A DNA stretch of 64,000 nucleotides from JAEZVV01 sp036652035 (GCA_036652035.1 JAVVWR010000007.1:1-64000), one strand, 5' to 3'. Positions 1-9,079 are shown, numbered from the stretch's first letter. The notes: a model not told the origin generated them from the sequence alone. Program-made: numbers and translations.

Positions 1-1376
1 GACTTCGTTGAAATGTTCGTCGGCGTGGGCGCGGCCCGCGTGCGCGACATGTTCGAGAACGCCAAGAAGCACGCACCCTGCATCATTTTCATCGATGAAA
101 TCGATGCGGTCGGTCGCCAGCGCGGCGCAGGCCTGGGCGGCGGCAACGACGAGCGTGAACAGACCTTGAACCAGATGCTGGTCGAGATGGACGGTTTCGA
201 GACGGGCGCCGGAGTGATCGTGATTGCCGCGACCAACCGTCCCGACGTGCTTGACCCCGCGCTGCTGCGTCCGGGCCGTTTCGACCGCCAGGTGGTGGTG
301 CCGCTGCCGGATATTCGCGGCCGTGAGCAGATCCTCAACGTGCACATGCGCAAGGTGCCGATTGGTGGCGACGTCAAGGCCGACGTGCTGGCGCGCGGCT
401 GCCCGGGTTTCTCGGGCGCCGATCTTGCCAACCTGGTCAACGAAGCCGCACTTTTTGCCGCCCGCCGCAATGGCCGCGTGGTCGAAATGATGGATTTCGA
501 AAAGGCCAAGGACAAGATCATGATGGGCGCCGAGCGCAAGACCATGGTCATGTCCGAGGAAGAGCGCCGCAACACGGCCTACCATGAGTCGGGTCATGCT
601 CTGGTCGCGCGCCTGGTGCCCAAGAGCGATCCGGTGCACAAGGTCACGATCATTCCGCGCGGCCGCGCGCTGGGCCTGACCATGCAGCTGCCGACCGAAG
701 ACCGCTATGCCTACGACCGCACCTATCTGCTGTCGCGCATCGCCGTGCTGTTTGGTGGCCGGATCGCCGAAGAAGTGTTCATGAACCAGATGACCACCGG
801 CGCTTCGAACGACTTCGAGCGCGCCACGCAAATGGCGCGCGACATGGTCACCCGCTATGGCATGAGCGATGTGTTGGGCCCCATGGTCTATGCGGAGAAC
901 GAAGGCGAGGTCTTCCTCGGCCGCTCGATCACCAAGACCACGCACATGTCCGAAGAGACGATGCGCAAGGTTGACACCGAGATCCGCCGCATCATCGACG
1001 AGCAATACGGAATGGCGCGCAAGCTGATCGAGGAAAACCGCGACAAGATCGAAGCGATGACCAAGGCTCTGCTCGACTGGGAAACCATCGACGCCGATCA
1101 GATCGACGACATCATGGAAGGGCGCCCGCCGCGTCCGCCCAAGGTCAGCACGNNNNNNNNNNNNNNNNNNNNNNNNNNNNNNNNNNNNNNNNNNNNNNNN
1201 NNNNNNNNNNNNNNNNNNNNNNNNNNNNNNNNNNNNNNNNNNNNNNNNNNNNTCAGATCGACGACATCATGGAAGGGCGCCCGCCGCGTCCGCCCAAGGT
1301 CAGCACGCCGGCCTCGTCCAATTCGTCGTCGGGCACAGCCGGCGGCGTAGCCGACACGAGCGCCGCCGCCGCCTAG
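1..1376 (+). CDS. ftsH: ATP-dependent zinc metalloprotease FtsH, 3' part, interrupted by an assembly gap
   Basis: Membrane-anchored AAA+ protease that degrades unassembled membrane proteins and short-lived cytosolic regulators. The 5' end is outside the window; the frame is open from base 1. Visible are the Walker B region (FIDEIDAVGRQRG), the second region of homology (DPALLRPGRFDR) and the zinc site HESGH of the M41 peptidase domain. The N-terminal membrane segments and Walker A lie upstream. The reading frame shifts across the run of Ns because the gap plus a duplicated flank adds 155 bases. Removing them joins the frame to a natural end in an Ala-rich tail with TAG at 1374-1376. The frame that simply reads through the Ns to 1350 gives a false basic tail. 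The next gene, folP, is the usual betaproteobacterial neighbour. Confidence 0.95.
1098..1307. repeat. 55-bp duplicated contig ends flanking the gap
   Basis: Bases 1098-1152 and 1253-1307 are identical over 55 bp, directly abutting both sides of the 100-N run. This is what results when two contigs that actually overlap are scaffolded with a fixed-length gap instead of being merged. It is not a biological repeat. Confidence 0.9.
1153..1252. other. assembly gap (100 Ns)
   Basis: A run of exactly 100 Ns inside ftsH, the conventional length for a gap of unknown size. Because the flanks overlap by 55 bp, no real sequence is probably missing here. Confidence 0.98.
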
Positions 1377-1399
1377 GCGGTTGTAAACCCGCTCACCCA

Positions 1400-1422
1400 G
1401 GGCCGGCATCGCCGGCCCTTTT
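1400..1422. terminator. intrinsic terminator after ftsH, probably bidirectional
   Basis: A perfect 8-bp GC stem (GGGCCGGC, loop ATC, GCCGGCCC) is followed on the plus strand by TTTTCT. It lies between the convergent stops of ftsH and the HDOD gene and can serve both. Confidence 0.8.
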
Positions 1423-2727
1423 CTATGGTGCTTGGGTGAGCGGCAGGGCGGCTGCGGCCGAGGCGGCCCAGCGCGCAGCCTCGGCTGCAGTGTCGGCGAG
1501 TGTCTCGGGCGTAATCCCCAGCGCGAGGCAGGCGGCCTCGATTCCCCCGGCCTCGTTGCGCTCAACGGCTAAGGCCGCGGCCAGGTACGGCCACCACGGT
1601 CCTTCGTGCGCGATCAGCGCGTCGTTCGCGGCGGCGGGCAGCGGAACCGCGACCAGGGCGACCTCGAGTGGCACGGCGAGCAAGGCCTCCAGCAACGAGA
1701 AGCTGCCGACGATAAAGAGCAGCTCGGGCGGCGCATGGCCGACTCGGGCAGCGAGCAATTCCAGCAGCCGGCCGCGGGCGAGAGCCTGCTCCTGCAGCCC
1801 GGCGGCCAGTGGCGCATCGGGTCGTGCCGAGATCATGAGCGCACTCAGCCAGCGGTAGAGCTCGCGGGTTCCCAGGAGCTGGATCGCCTGCTGCGCTGAA
1901 AGCGAGGCGGCGGCACGGCCAAAGCGCGCCGAGCGCGCCAATCGGAGCAAGCGCCAGGACAGCGCGACGTCGGTGTGCGCGATCTCGGCGAGCTGGCGTG
2001 CCGAGCCCCCCGCGAGGAGGGCCGACAGCATGCGAGCGGCTCCGGCGGCGTGGTCGGCGAGTCGCGCCGTACGCGGCGGACGGGGGATAGCATCGAAACG
2101 GCCGCAACACAGTGCACAACCGCTCGCGATGCTGGCCGCGAGCGCGTCGAGCGAGCCGAGGTTGATCGCCACCCAGCCGCGGCCACTCGTGGCGGGCAAG
2201 CGAGCGGCACCGCCACGAGCATCGAGCAGGTTCAGATCGCCCGGTACGAGTCCTGGCGGAGTAGCCACTCTCAGGCCGCGCGTGCGCCACGCAGCGATCT
2301 GTGGGATCGCCTGGGTGCCGAGCGCCGCTAGCTCAACCGGACCCAGGCGCAGCCAACTGCTGGCGGGCAGGCTGGCGATGAACTCGGCCTCGACCAGGAG
2401 TTCGGCGGGCGGAGCGAGCAGGGCGTGGCGGCCATCGGCGATAACTTCGGTGGCAGCGGCGCTGAGTGCCGCGCCGTAACTGAGCCGTACGGCGCTCACG
2501 CGGGTGACCGTGGCACGCGCTCGCGCAGCCGCTGAGAGTTCAATGTCCCAGCCGGCCAGCGCGCCGCGGGAATCAAACAGCGGCCGGCGCGCGAGCAGGC
2601 CCCAGGGCGTGGCGGGGGGCGGCGATGGCATTGGCGCGGGCCGCTCGGGCTCGATGAGCGTCGGCACGGTGCGAGTTCGAACCAACCCGCGGAACAGAGA
2701 TTTCAGTGGTGTTTTCATGATGGTCAT
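1423..2727 (-). CDS. HDOD-domain protein with degenerate EAL-like N-terminus (YuxH type)
   Basis: Predicted cytosolic signalling protein of about 434 residues. Residues ~40-200 resemble the EAL-like half of YuxH-family proteins (RRPLFDSRGALAGWDIEL at its start) but no E-A-L/E-V-L catalytic signature is seen, so c-di-GMP hydrolysis is doubtful. Residues ~215-400 match an HDOD domain, with the pattern DVALSWRLLRLARSARFG followed by AIQLLGTRELYRW. HDOD domains lack the metal ligands of true HD hydrolases and usually act as regulatory scaffolds. The start is uncertain: ATG at 2727 is chosen, ATG at 2718 is possible, and a TTG at 2736 would lie inside an inverted repeat. No convincing Shine-Dalgarno sequence precedes any of them. 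The gene is convergent with ftsH and divergent from folP. Confidence 0.75.
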   Translation of the reverse strand: MTIMKTPLKSLFRGLVRTRTVPTLIEPERPAPMPSPPPATPWGLLARRPLFDSRGALAGWDIELSAAARARATVTRVSAVRLSYGAALSAAATEVIADGRHALLAPPAELLVEAEFIASLPASSWLRLGPVELAALGTQAIPQIAAWRTRGLRVATPPGLVPGDLNLLDARGGAARLPATSGRGWVAINLGSLDALAASIASGCALCCGRFDAIPRPPRTARLADHAAGAARMLSALLAGGSARQLAEIAHTDVALSWRLLRLARSARFGRAAASLSAQQAIQLLGTRELYRWLSALMISARPDAPLAAGLQEQALARGRLLELLAARVGHAPPELLFIVGSFSLLEALLAVPLEVALVAVPLPAAANDALIAHEGPWWPYLAAALAVERNEAGGIEAACLALGITPETLADTAAEAARWAASAAAALPLTQAP

Positions 2728-2730
2728 GTT

Positions 2731-2790
2731 GCACAAAGCATTGTGCCGCGCAGCGCGTCAGCGGTCCGCGCCTACAATCGCGCCCGGAGG
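2731..2790. promoter_or_regulatory. control region between the HDOD gene and folP
   Basis: Contains an inverted repeat GCACAA-AGCA-TTGTGC (2731-2746), a plus-strand -10-like TACAAT (2773-2778) and a strong Shine-Dalgarno GGAGG (2786-2790). No good -35 box is seen at normal spacing. The Shine-Dalgarno is only one base from ATG 2792 but seven from the in-frame GTG 2798, which argues for GTG as the folP start. Confidence 0.4.
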
Positions 2791-2797
2791 TATGAGA

Positions 2798-3658
2798 GTG
2801 AGTTCAGGCAAGGAAACTCCAGTCTGGCGCTGCGGCAGCTATGCGTTGTCGCTGGCGCGTCCCTGGGTGATGGGCATTGTCAATGTGACGCCGGATTCGT
2901 TTTCCGACGGCGGCCGTCACAATTCGCGTGAGTTGGCGATCGCTCACGCGCATCGCCTGTTGGATGAAGGCGCCGATATTCTCGACCTCGGCGGTGAATC
3001 GACCCGGCCCGGAGCGCCGGAAGTCAGCGCGGCTGACGAGGCCGATCGCGTGCTGCCCGTGCTCGAGGCGCTGGTCGCCACCGGCGTGCCGATCTCGATC
3101 GACACCAGCAAGCCGGCGCTCATGAAAGCGGCCTTGGCCGCGGGTGCGGCCATCATCAACGATGTGCGGGCGCTGACCGAGCCCGGTGCGGTCGAGGCGG
3201 TGGCGCAGAGCGATTGCGGCGTGGTTTTGATGCACATGCAAGGCGGGCCGCGGACGATGCAGCTTGCGCCGCATTACGCCGACATGATGGCCGAGGTCGT
3301 GGCTTACCTGGGAGAACGGTGTGAGGCGCTGGAAGCCGTCGGCGTGGGGCGCGATCGAATTGCGCTCGACCCGGGTTTTGGCTTTGGCAAGACCTCCGAA
3401 CAAAATTTCAGACTGGTGGCGCGAGCGGCCGATTTTGCTGCGCTGGGCTGCCCGTTACTGATTGGTTTGTCGCGCAAGTCGTCGCTAGGGGCGGCGACGG
3501 GGCGTGACGTGCAGGATCGTCTGGCGGCGTCGCTCGCCGGCGCCCTGATGGCGGTTCAACACGGCGCCCGAGTCGTGCGAGTGCACGATGTTGCCGCTAC
3601 CGTCGATGCGCTCAAGGTCTGGCGCGCGATCGAAGAACAAAAAGGAAATCAAGCATGA
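2798..3658 (+). CDS. folP: dihydropteroate synthase
   Basis: Condenses p-aminobenzoate with hydroxymethyl-dihydropterin pyrophosphate in folate synthesis; target of sulfonamides. About 286 residues, normal for the family. The pterin-binding TIM-barrel signatures are present: GIVNVTPDSFSDGG near the N-terminus, DLGGESTRPGA, SIDTSKP, IINDV, DPGFGFGKT and GLSRKS. GTG at 2798 is chosen because GGAGG (2786-2790) sits seven bases upstream; ATG at 2792 is the alternative and adds two residues. The stop overlaps the ATG of glmM by four bases, so the two are translationally coupled in the conserved ftsH-folP-glmM order. Confidence 0.95.
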   Translation: MSSGKETPVWRCGSYALSLARPWVMGIVNVTPDSFSDGGRHNSRELAIAHAHRLLDEGADILDLGGESTRPGAPEVSAADEADRVLPVLEALVATGVPISIDTSKPALMKAALAAGAAIINDVRALTEPGAVEAVAQSDCGVVLMHMQGGPRTMQLAPHYADMMAEVVAYLGERCEALEAVGVGRDRIALDPGFGFGKTSEQNFRLVARAADFAALGCPLLIGLSRKSSLGAATGRDVQDRLAASLAGALMAVQHGARVVRVHDVAATVDALKVWRAIEEQKGNQA

Positions 3659-5001
3659 GTCGCAAGTATTTCGGCACCGATGGCGTGCGTGGCACCGTGG
3701 GCCAGTCGCCCATCACTCCCGACTTTGTTCTCAAGCTCGGCCAGGCCGCGGGCCGGGTCCTGATGCAAGATGCCGGCGGCAAACGCCCGGCGGTGCTGAT
3801 TGGCAAGGACACCCGGATCTCGGGCTACATGCTTGAAGCCGCGCTGGAAGCGGGATTCTCGAGTGCTGGGGTCGATGTTGTCCTTTGCGGTCCCTTGCCC
3901 ACGCCGGCGGTGGCGTATCTGACCCGCGCTCAGCGGCTCGATGCCGGCGTGGTGATCAGCGCTTCCCACAATCCCTACCCGGACAACGGCATCAAGTTTT
4001 TCTCCCGCCGTGGCACCAAGTTGCCCGACGAGATGGAAGCGCGGATCGAGGCCGAGCTCGACAAGGGGTTTACCTGCGTCGAAAGCCGTGAGCTGGGCAA
4101 GGTGCGCCGGCTCGACGACGCCGCCGGCCGTTACATCGAATTCTGCAAGAGCACTTTCCCCGCCGATCTTGATTTGAAAGGCTTGCGTCTTCTGGTCGAT
4201 AGCGCCAACGGCGCTGCCTACCACGTCGCGCCACACGTCTTTCATGAGTTGGGCGCCGAAGTCGTCGCCATCGGCAACCAGCCCAACGGCTTCAATATCA
4301 ATGACGGCGTTGGCGCGACCCACGCCGAACACCTCGCCAACGAAGTGCGATTGGCTGGCGCCGACCTCGGCATCGCGCTCGATGGCGATGCTGATCGCCT
4401 GCTGATGGCCGACGCCGATGGCCGCATCTACAACGGCGACGAACTCTTGTATGTGTTGGTGCGCGATCGCATGGTGGCGGGGGAAGTCGCTGGTGCGGTC
4501 GGCACGCTGATGACCAATTACGCGCTCGAGAAGCGGTTTGCTGAACTCGGCATTCCGTTTGTCCGTGCGAAAGTGGGCGATCGCTACGTGCTTGAGGTGC
4601 TTGAAGAAAGAGGTTGGCTCTACGGCGGCGAGGGTTCTGGCCATTTGCTCGCGCTCGACCGTCACACCACGGGCGACGGCATTGTGAGCAGCTTGCAAGT
4701 TCTCGCGGCGATGCGCCGCAGCGGTGCCAGCCTGGGCGAACTCACCGCCGACCTTCAACTGATGCCGCAAGTGCTGCTCAATTCCCGCATCCAGCGTGGC
4801 TTCGACTGGAAGAACCACGCGCCGCTGGTGGAAACCTTGGCCGAGGTTGAGGACGTGCTCGCCGGCGTCGGCCGGGTCCTGATCCGGCCTTCGGGCACCG
4901 AACCCCTGCTGCGGGTAATGGTCGAAGCGGCCGACGAGGACATGGCGCAGGCCTTGGCGCAGCGTCTGGCCGATACGCTGGCCGCACCGGCCGCACACTG
5001 A
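3655..5001 (+). CDS. glmM: phosphoglucosamine mutase
   Basis: Interconverts glucosamine-6-phosphate and glucosamine-1-phosphate, feeding UDP-GlcNAc for peptidoglycan and LPS. The 448 residues are full length. The phosphoserine loop is VVISASHNPYPDNG, the metal loop DGDADRLL, the sugar-binding loop GEGSGH, and the C-terminal phosphate-binding loop RPSGTEPLLRVM. The start ATG overlaps the folP stop (ATGA) and has AAAGGA eight bases upstream. Confidence 0.97.
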   Translation: MSRKYFGTDGVRGTVGQSPITPDFVLKLGQAAGRVLMQDAGGKRPAVLIGKDTRISGYMLEAALEAGFSSAGVDVVLCGPLPTPAVAYLTRAQRLDAGVVISASHNPYPDNGIKFFSRRGTKLPDEMEARIEAELDKGFTCVESRELGKVRRLDDAAGRYIEFCKSTFPADLDLKGLRLLVDSANGAAYHVAPHVFHELGAEVVAIGNQPNGFNINDGVGATHAEHLANEVRLAGADLGIALDGDADRLLMADADGRIYNGDELLYVLVRDRMVAGEVAGAVGTLMTNYALEKRFAELGIPFVRAKVGDRYVLEVLEERGWLYGGEGSGHLLALDRHTTGDGIVSSLQVLAAMRRSGASLGELTADLQLMPQVLLNSRIQRGFDWKNHAPLVETLAEVEDVLAGVGRVLIRPSGTEPLLRVMVEAADEDMAQALAQRLADTLAAPAAH

Positions 5002-5098
5002 GGCCCGACTCGGCTTTATGACAAGGGAGTGAGCGACCGCCTGAATTCATGACAAGCCCGTGATGTCGCGGCCGTACTCGGGGAGACCCGGCGGCGGC

Positions 5099-5132
5099 GT
5101 GTCATGAGTCGGTCATACGAGCTTTCTAGACT
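5099..5132 (+). promoter_or_regulatory. Pho box and -10 element of the pst-pho operon
   Basis: Two 7-base repeats, GTGTCAT (5099-5105) and CGGTCAT (5110-5116), are separated by four bases. This matches the PhoB box pattern CTGTCAT-N4-CTGTCAT. Exactly ten bases later is TAGACT (5127-5132) as a -10 element, the same geometry as in E. coli phoA. A transcript would start near 5139, about 37 bases before the pstS ATG. Confidence 0.8.
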
Positions 5133-5175
5133 GCCGACCATGCTGTCCCAACTCTTTATCGCGCGAGGTGTGCGC

Positions 5176-6207
5176 ATGAACTTGCTGGCCAAGATGTTGT
5201 TGGCGCTCCTGGGTTTCGGCGCGCTGGTTTCGGCCAACGCCCAGGACGTGACCGGCGCCGGGGCTTCGTTCCCGGCACCGCTCTACGCCAAGTGGGCGGA
5301 TGCCTATCACAAGCTCACCCAGATCAAGGTGAACTACCAGTCCGTGGGGTCGGGGGCTGGCCTGCGTCAGATACGCGGCAAGACGGTGGACTTTGGTGCC
5401 TCCGACATGCCGCTCGCCGACGATGTGCTCGCCAAGGACGGTCTGGTCCAGTTCCCCACCGTCATCGGGGGTGTGGTGCCGGTGGTCAACCTCAAAGGGG
5501 TCGAGCCGGGCCAACTCAAGCTCACTGGCGCCCTGTTGGCCGACATCTACCTCGGCAAGATCAAGCGCTGGAACGATCCCGCCCTGGTCGCGCTCAACCC
5601 CGGCCTGCCCTTGCCCGACAAGCAGATCGCTGTGATCCGCCGTGCTGATGGTTCGGGCACCACCTTCATCTTCACCAACTACCTGTCCAAAGTCAGTCCC
5701 GAGTGGCGCGAGCGCGTCGGTGCCGGTTCCTCGGTCAAGTGGGTGTCGGGGGCGGGTGGCAAGGGCAATGAAGGGGTGAGTGCTTTCGTGCAGCGCCTGC
5801 CGAACTCGATCGGGTATGTCGAATACGGTTATGCCAAGCAGAGCCGCATGCGCTATGTCTCGCTGCAGAACGCCGCGGGCGAATTCGTGCGGCCTGACGA
5901 CCATAACTTCGCCGCCGCCGCGGCCAGCGCCGACTGGGCCAAGAGCTTCAACCAGGTCTTGACCAATCAGGCCGGCAAGGATGCGTGGCCGATCTCCGGC
6001 GCGACTTTCATCCTGATGCACAAGGATGCGAGCAAGCCGGCTCAGGCCGAAGCGGCGCTCAAGTTCTTCGACTGGGCTTACGCCAACGGTGGCGAGATGG
6101 CCAAGTCGATCGACTTCGTGCCCTTGCCCGCCAAGGTGCAGGCCTTGGTGCGCAAGAGCTGGGGTGCGATCCAGGCCGACGGCAAGCCCGTCTACAAGAC
6201 CAAGTGA
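5176..6207 (+). CDS. pstS: phosphate ABC transporter, periplasmic phosphate-binding protein
   Basis: Captures inorganic phosphate in the periplasm for PstCAB. About 343 residues, beginning with a signal peptide (MNLLAKMLLALLGFGALVSA, cleavage after ANA). The mature protein starts DVTGAGASFPAPLYAKW, the hallmark PstS N-terminus; further PstS signatures are the loop following YQSVGSGAG and IRRADGSGTTFIFTNYL. The frame is open upstream to 5104, but the start at 5176 is supported by GAGG seven bases upstream, by the signal peptide, and by the Pho promoter at 5099-5132, which would place an earlier start before the transcript. Confidence 0.95.
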   Translation: MNLLAKMLLALLGFGALVSANAQDVTGAGASFPAPLYAKWADAYHKLTQIKVNYQSVGSGAGLRQIRGKTVDFGASDMPLADDVLAKDGLVQFPTVIGGVVPVVNLKGVEPGQLKLTGALLADIYLGKIKRWNDPALVALNPGLPLPDKQIAVIRRADGSGTTFIFTNYLSKVSPEWRERVGAGSSVKWVSGAGGKGNEGVSAFVQRLPNSIGYVEYGYAKQSRMRYVSLQNAAGEFVRPDDHNFAAAAASADWAKSFNQVLTNQAGKDAWPISGATFILMHKDASKPAQAEAALKFFDWAYANGGEMAKSIDFVPLPAKVQALVRKSWGAIQADGKPVYKTK

Positions 6208-6333
6208 GCCCGCTGCCCATGCTGCTCCTTGACCCGACCGCGATGCGCAACGCGGCTTGCTCCCATCTTCCCGTCAGTGCGGCACACCTCATCGTGCGCC
6301 GCGCCTCGCTTTCCCCCTTTTCTGTGGCTCGCC

Positions 6334-7299
6334 ATGCAGACTGCCGATAGGCCTTTTTCCCGTTCGTCCGGGCAGATCGCCGACATGATCTTCGGCTGGG
6401 TCGTGCGCGCCGCCGCCGCGATCACGCTCCTGGTGCTGGTCGGCATCATCGGCTCGCTGCTGGTCGGCGCCTGGCCCTCGATCCAGACCTTTGGCCTGGG
6501 CTTCCTGGTCAACTCCGAGTGGGACCCGGCGCGCGATGTCTACGGCGGCCTGGCCATGATCTACGGCACGATCGTCACCTCGATCATCGCGCTGGTGATC
6601 GCCGTTCCGGTGAGTTTCGGCATCGCGCTCTTTCTGACCGAGCTCTCGCCCAAGTGGTTGAAGCGCCCGCTTGGCACCGCGATCGAACTGCTGGCGGCGA
6701 TCCCTTCGATCGTCTACGGCATGTGGGGTCTGCTGGTGTTCTCGCCGCTGCTGGCTGAGTACGTGCAGGCGCCGCTGCAGGAGTGGTTCGGCGATGTGCC
6801 CGTGCTTGGCGCCCTGGTACAAGGGCCGCCGGTGGGCATTGGCCTGCTGTCGGCCGGCATCATCCTGGCGATCATGATCATCCCGTTCATTGCGGCGGTG
6901 ATGCGCGACGTGTTCGAAGTCACGCCGGCACTGCTCAAGGAATCGGCCTACGGCGTCGGTTCCACCACCTGGGAAGTCGTGTGGAAGGTGGTGCTGCCCT
7001 ACACCAAGGCCGGCGTGATCGGCGGCGTGATGCTGGGCCTGGGCCGTGCGCTGGGCGAAACCATGGCGGTGACTTTCGTCATCGGCAACATGAACCAGTT
7101 GAACGGCCCCTCGCTGTTTGAACCGGGCAACTCGATCACCTCGGCGCTCGCCAACGAATTCGCCGAAGCCGCGCCCGGGTTGCATGCCGCGTCACTGCTC
7201 TACCTGGGCCTGGTGCTCTTTTTCATTACCTTCGTCGTGCTGGCCTGCTCCAAGCTGTTGCTGGCGCGGCTGCAGAAACGCGAGGGCTCGCGCACATGA
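6334..7299 (+). CDS. pstC: phosphate ABC transporter permease PstC
   Basis: One of two membrane subunits of the high-affinity phosphate importer. About 321 residues. A first membrane helix at ~25-50 is followed by a periplasmic loop and further helices in the permease core, including the coupling segment ELLAAIPSIVYGMWG and the EAA-like loop ESAYGVGSTTWEVVWKVVLP. The frame is open upstream to 6229, but that extension looks non-coding and ATG 6334 gives the family-like N-terminus. No strong Shine-Dalgarno is visible. The stop overlaps pstA by four bases. Confidence 0.93.
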   Translation: MQTADRPFSRSSGQIADMIFGWVVRAAAAITLLVLVGIIGSLLVGAWPSIQTFGLGFLVNSEWDPARDVYGGLAMIYGTIVTSIIALVIAVPVSFGIALFLTELSPKWLKRPLGTAIELLAAIPSIVYGMWGLLVFSPLLAEYVQAPLQEWFGDVPVLGALVQGPPVGIGLLSAGIILAIMIIPFIAAVMRDVFEVTPALLKESAYGVGSTTWEVVWKVVLPYTKAGVIGGVMLGLGRALGETMAVTFVIGNMNQLNGPSLFEPGNSITSALANEFAEAAPGLHAASLLYLGLVLFFITFVVLACSKLLLARLQKREGSRT

Positions 7300-8186
7300 G
7301 CACCCCAATGAGCACCGTGACTTCGACTCCTCGTGCGGGGGACTATCGCCTGCCGATGCACCGCCGCCGCAAGGCGATCAACGCGGTCGCGCTGTGCCTG
7401 TCGCTCGCGGCGATGGCCTTTGGCATCTTCTGGCTGCTGTGGATTCTGTTCGAGACCTTCTGGCTCGGCATCGGCGGTCTGAGTCTGATGACCTTCACCG
7501 AGAACACGCCGCCGCCCAACGCGGAGATTGGCGGCTTGCTCAATGCGATCGTCGGCTCGCTGCTGATGGTCTCGCTCGCGACCCTGATCGGCACGCCGAT
7601 CGGCATTCTCGCCGGCATCTATCTGGCCGAATACGGCCGCAGCGGCTGGTTTGGCCAGACCACTCGTTTCATCAACGACATTCTGCTGGCAGCGCCGTCG
7701 ATCGTGATCGGCCTGTTCGTGTACGCGGCGGTGGTCGCCACCACGGGCGGTTTTTCCGGTTGGGCCGGGGTGTTCGCCCTGGCGGTAATCGTGGTGCCGG
7801 TGGTGCTGCGCACGACCGAGAACATGCTCACGCTGATTCCGGACTCGCTGCGCGAAGCCGCTTACGCGCTGGGCGCGCCCAAATACGTGATGATCAAGAC
7901 CGTCACTCTCAAGTCCGCTCGCGCGGGCGTGGTGACCGGGGTCTTGCTGGCGCTGGCACGCATCGCGGGTGAAACCGCGCCGCTGCTCTTTACCGCGCTG
8001 TCGAACCAATTTTTCACCGCCGACCTGTCCAAGCCGATGGCCAATCTGCCGGTGACGATCTTCAAGTTTGCGATGAGCCCGTTCGAGAACTGGCAGAAGC
8101 TCGCCTGGGCGGGTGTGCTGCTGATCACGCTCGGTGTGCTCTTCCTCAACATCCTCGCCCGCGTGTTGTTCCGCAAGAAGGACTAA
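7296..8186 (+). CDS. pstA: phosphate ABC transporter permease PstA
   Basis: Second permease subunit, 296 residues. Shows a TM helix at ~30-55, a periplasmic segment with ENTPPPNAEIGGLLNAIVGS, and the permease core including IYLAEYG, INDILLAAPSIVIGLF and the EAA loop REAAYALGAPKYVMIKTV. Starts at an ATG that overlaps the pstC stop, so it is probably translated by coupling. It ends three bases before pstB. Confidence 0.95.
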   Translation: MSTPMSTVTSTPRAGDYRLPMHRRRKAINAVALCLSLAAMAFGIFWLLWILFETFWLGIGGLSLMTFTENTPPPNAEIGGLLNAIVGSLLMVSLATLIGTPIGILAGIYLAEYGRSGWFGQTTRFINDILLAAPSIVIGLFVYAAVVATTGGFSGWAGVFALAVIVVPVVLRTTENMLTLIPDSLREAAYALGAPKYVMIKTVTLKSARAGVVTGVLLALARIAGETAPLLFTALSNQFFTADLSKPMANLPVTIFKFAMSPFENWQKLAWAGVLLITLGVLFLNILARVLFRKKD

Positions 8187-8189
8187 GGC

Positions 8190-8972
8190 ATGAATTCCGA
8201 ATCCAAGCTGACGCCGGCGCGCCCGAAGATGAGCGTGCGTGACCTGAACTTTTTTTACGGCAAGTTTCACGCGCTCAAGAACATCAACCTCGACATTCCC
8301 GAGAAGCAGGTCACGGCCTTCATCGGTCCGTCGGGCTGCGGCAAGTCAACCCTCTTGCGTACCTTCAACCGCATGTTCGAGCTCTACCCCGAGCAGCGCG
8401 CCGAAGGCACAATCGAGATGGACGGCGACAACCTGCTGACCTCGAAGGAAGACGTGGCCCTGCTGCGCGCCCGCGTGGGCATGGTGTTCCAGAAACCGAC
8501 CCCGTTTCCGATGTCGATCTACGACAACATCGCCTTCGGCGTGCGTCTGTTCGAGAGGCTCTCGCGCTCGGCGATGGACGACCGGGTCGAGTGGGCGCTG
8601 CGCAAGGCGGCGTTGTGGAACGAAGTGAAAGACAAGCTGGGGCAGGGCGGAACCTCGCTCTCGGGTGGTCAGCAGCAGCGCCTGTGCATCGCGCGCGGCA
8701 TTGCGGTCAAGCCCGAGGTGATTCTGTTCGACGAACCGTGTTCGGCGCTCGACCCGATCTCGACCTCGAAGATCGAGGAGCTGATCGAAGAGTTGAAGAC
8801 CGATTACACGGTGGCGATCGTCACCCACAACATGCAGCAGGCGGCGCGAGTCTCCGACTACACCGCCTACATGTACCTGGGGGAGATGATCGAATTCGGC
8901 GAGACCGACCAGATCTTCATCAAGCCCAAGAAAAAGGAAACCGAGGACTACATCACCGGCCGCTTCGGCTGA
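8190..8972 (+). CDS. pstB: phosphate ABC transporter ATP-binding protein
   Basis: ATPase driving phosphate uptake, 260 residues. Walker A GPSGCGKST, Q-loop region VGMVFQKPTPFPMSIYDNI (typical of PstB), signature LSGGQQQRLCIARG, Walker B VILFDEPCSALDP and switch His in IVTHNMQQAAR are all present. Three-base spacing from pstA places it in the same operon. Confidence 0.97.
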   Translation: MNSESKLTPARPKMSVRDLNFFYGKFHALKNINLDIPEKQVTAFIGPSGCGKSTLLRTFNRMFELYPEQRAEGTIEMDGDNLLTSKEDVALLRARVGMVFQKPTPFPMSIYDNIAFGVRLFERLSRSAMDDRVEWALRKAALWNEVKDKLGQGGTSLSGGQQQRLCIARGIAVKPEVILFDEPCSALDPISTSKIEELIEELKTDYTVAIVTHNMQQAARVSDYTAYMYLGEMIEFGETDQIFIKPKKKETEDYITGRFG

Positions 8973-9079
8973 GGATGATCGTTCCCGGCGGCGCTTGGCC
9001 CGCGTGACCGGGCTGCTGCGCCGCCCGTTGAAAAGACAGGGCGCGGCCGTCTGAGTCGCGCGCGAACAAGGAGATGCAG

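Noticed and set aside
13..1350. ftsH read straight through the Ns to a stop at 1350
   Set aside because: The C-terminal part after the Ns is in the wrong frame because of the duplicated flank; the true end is TAG at 1374-1376.
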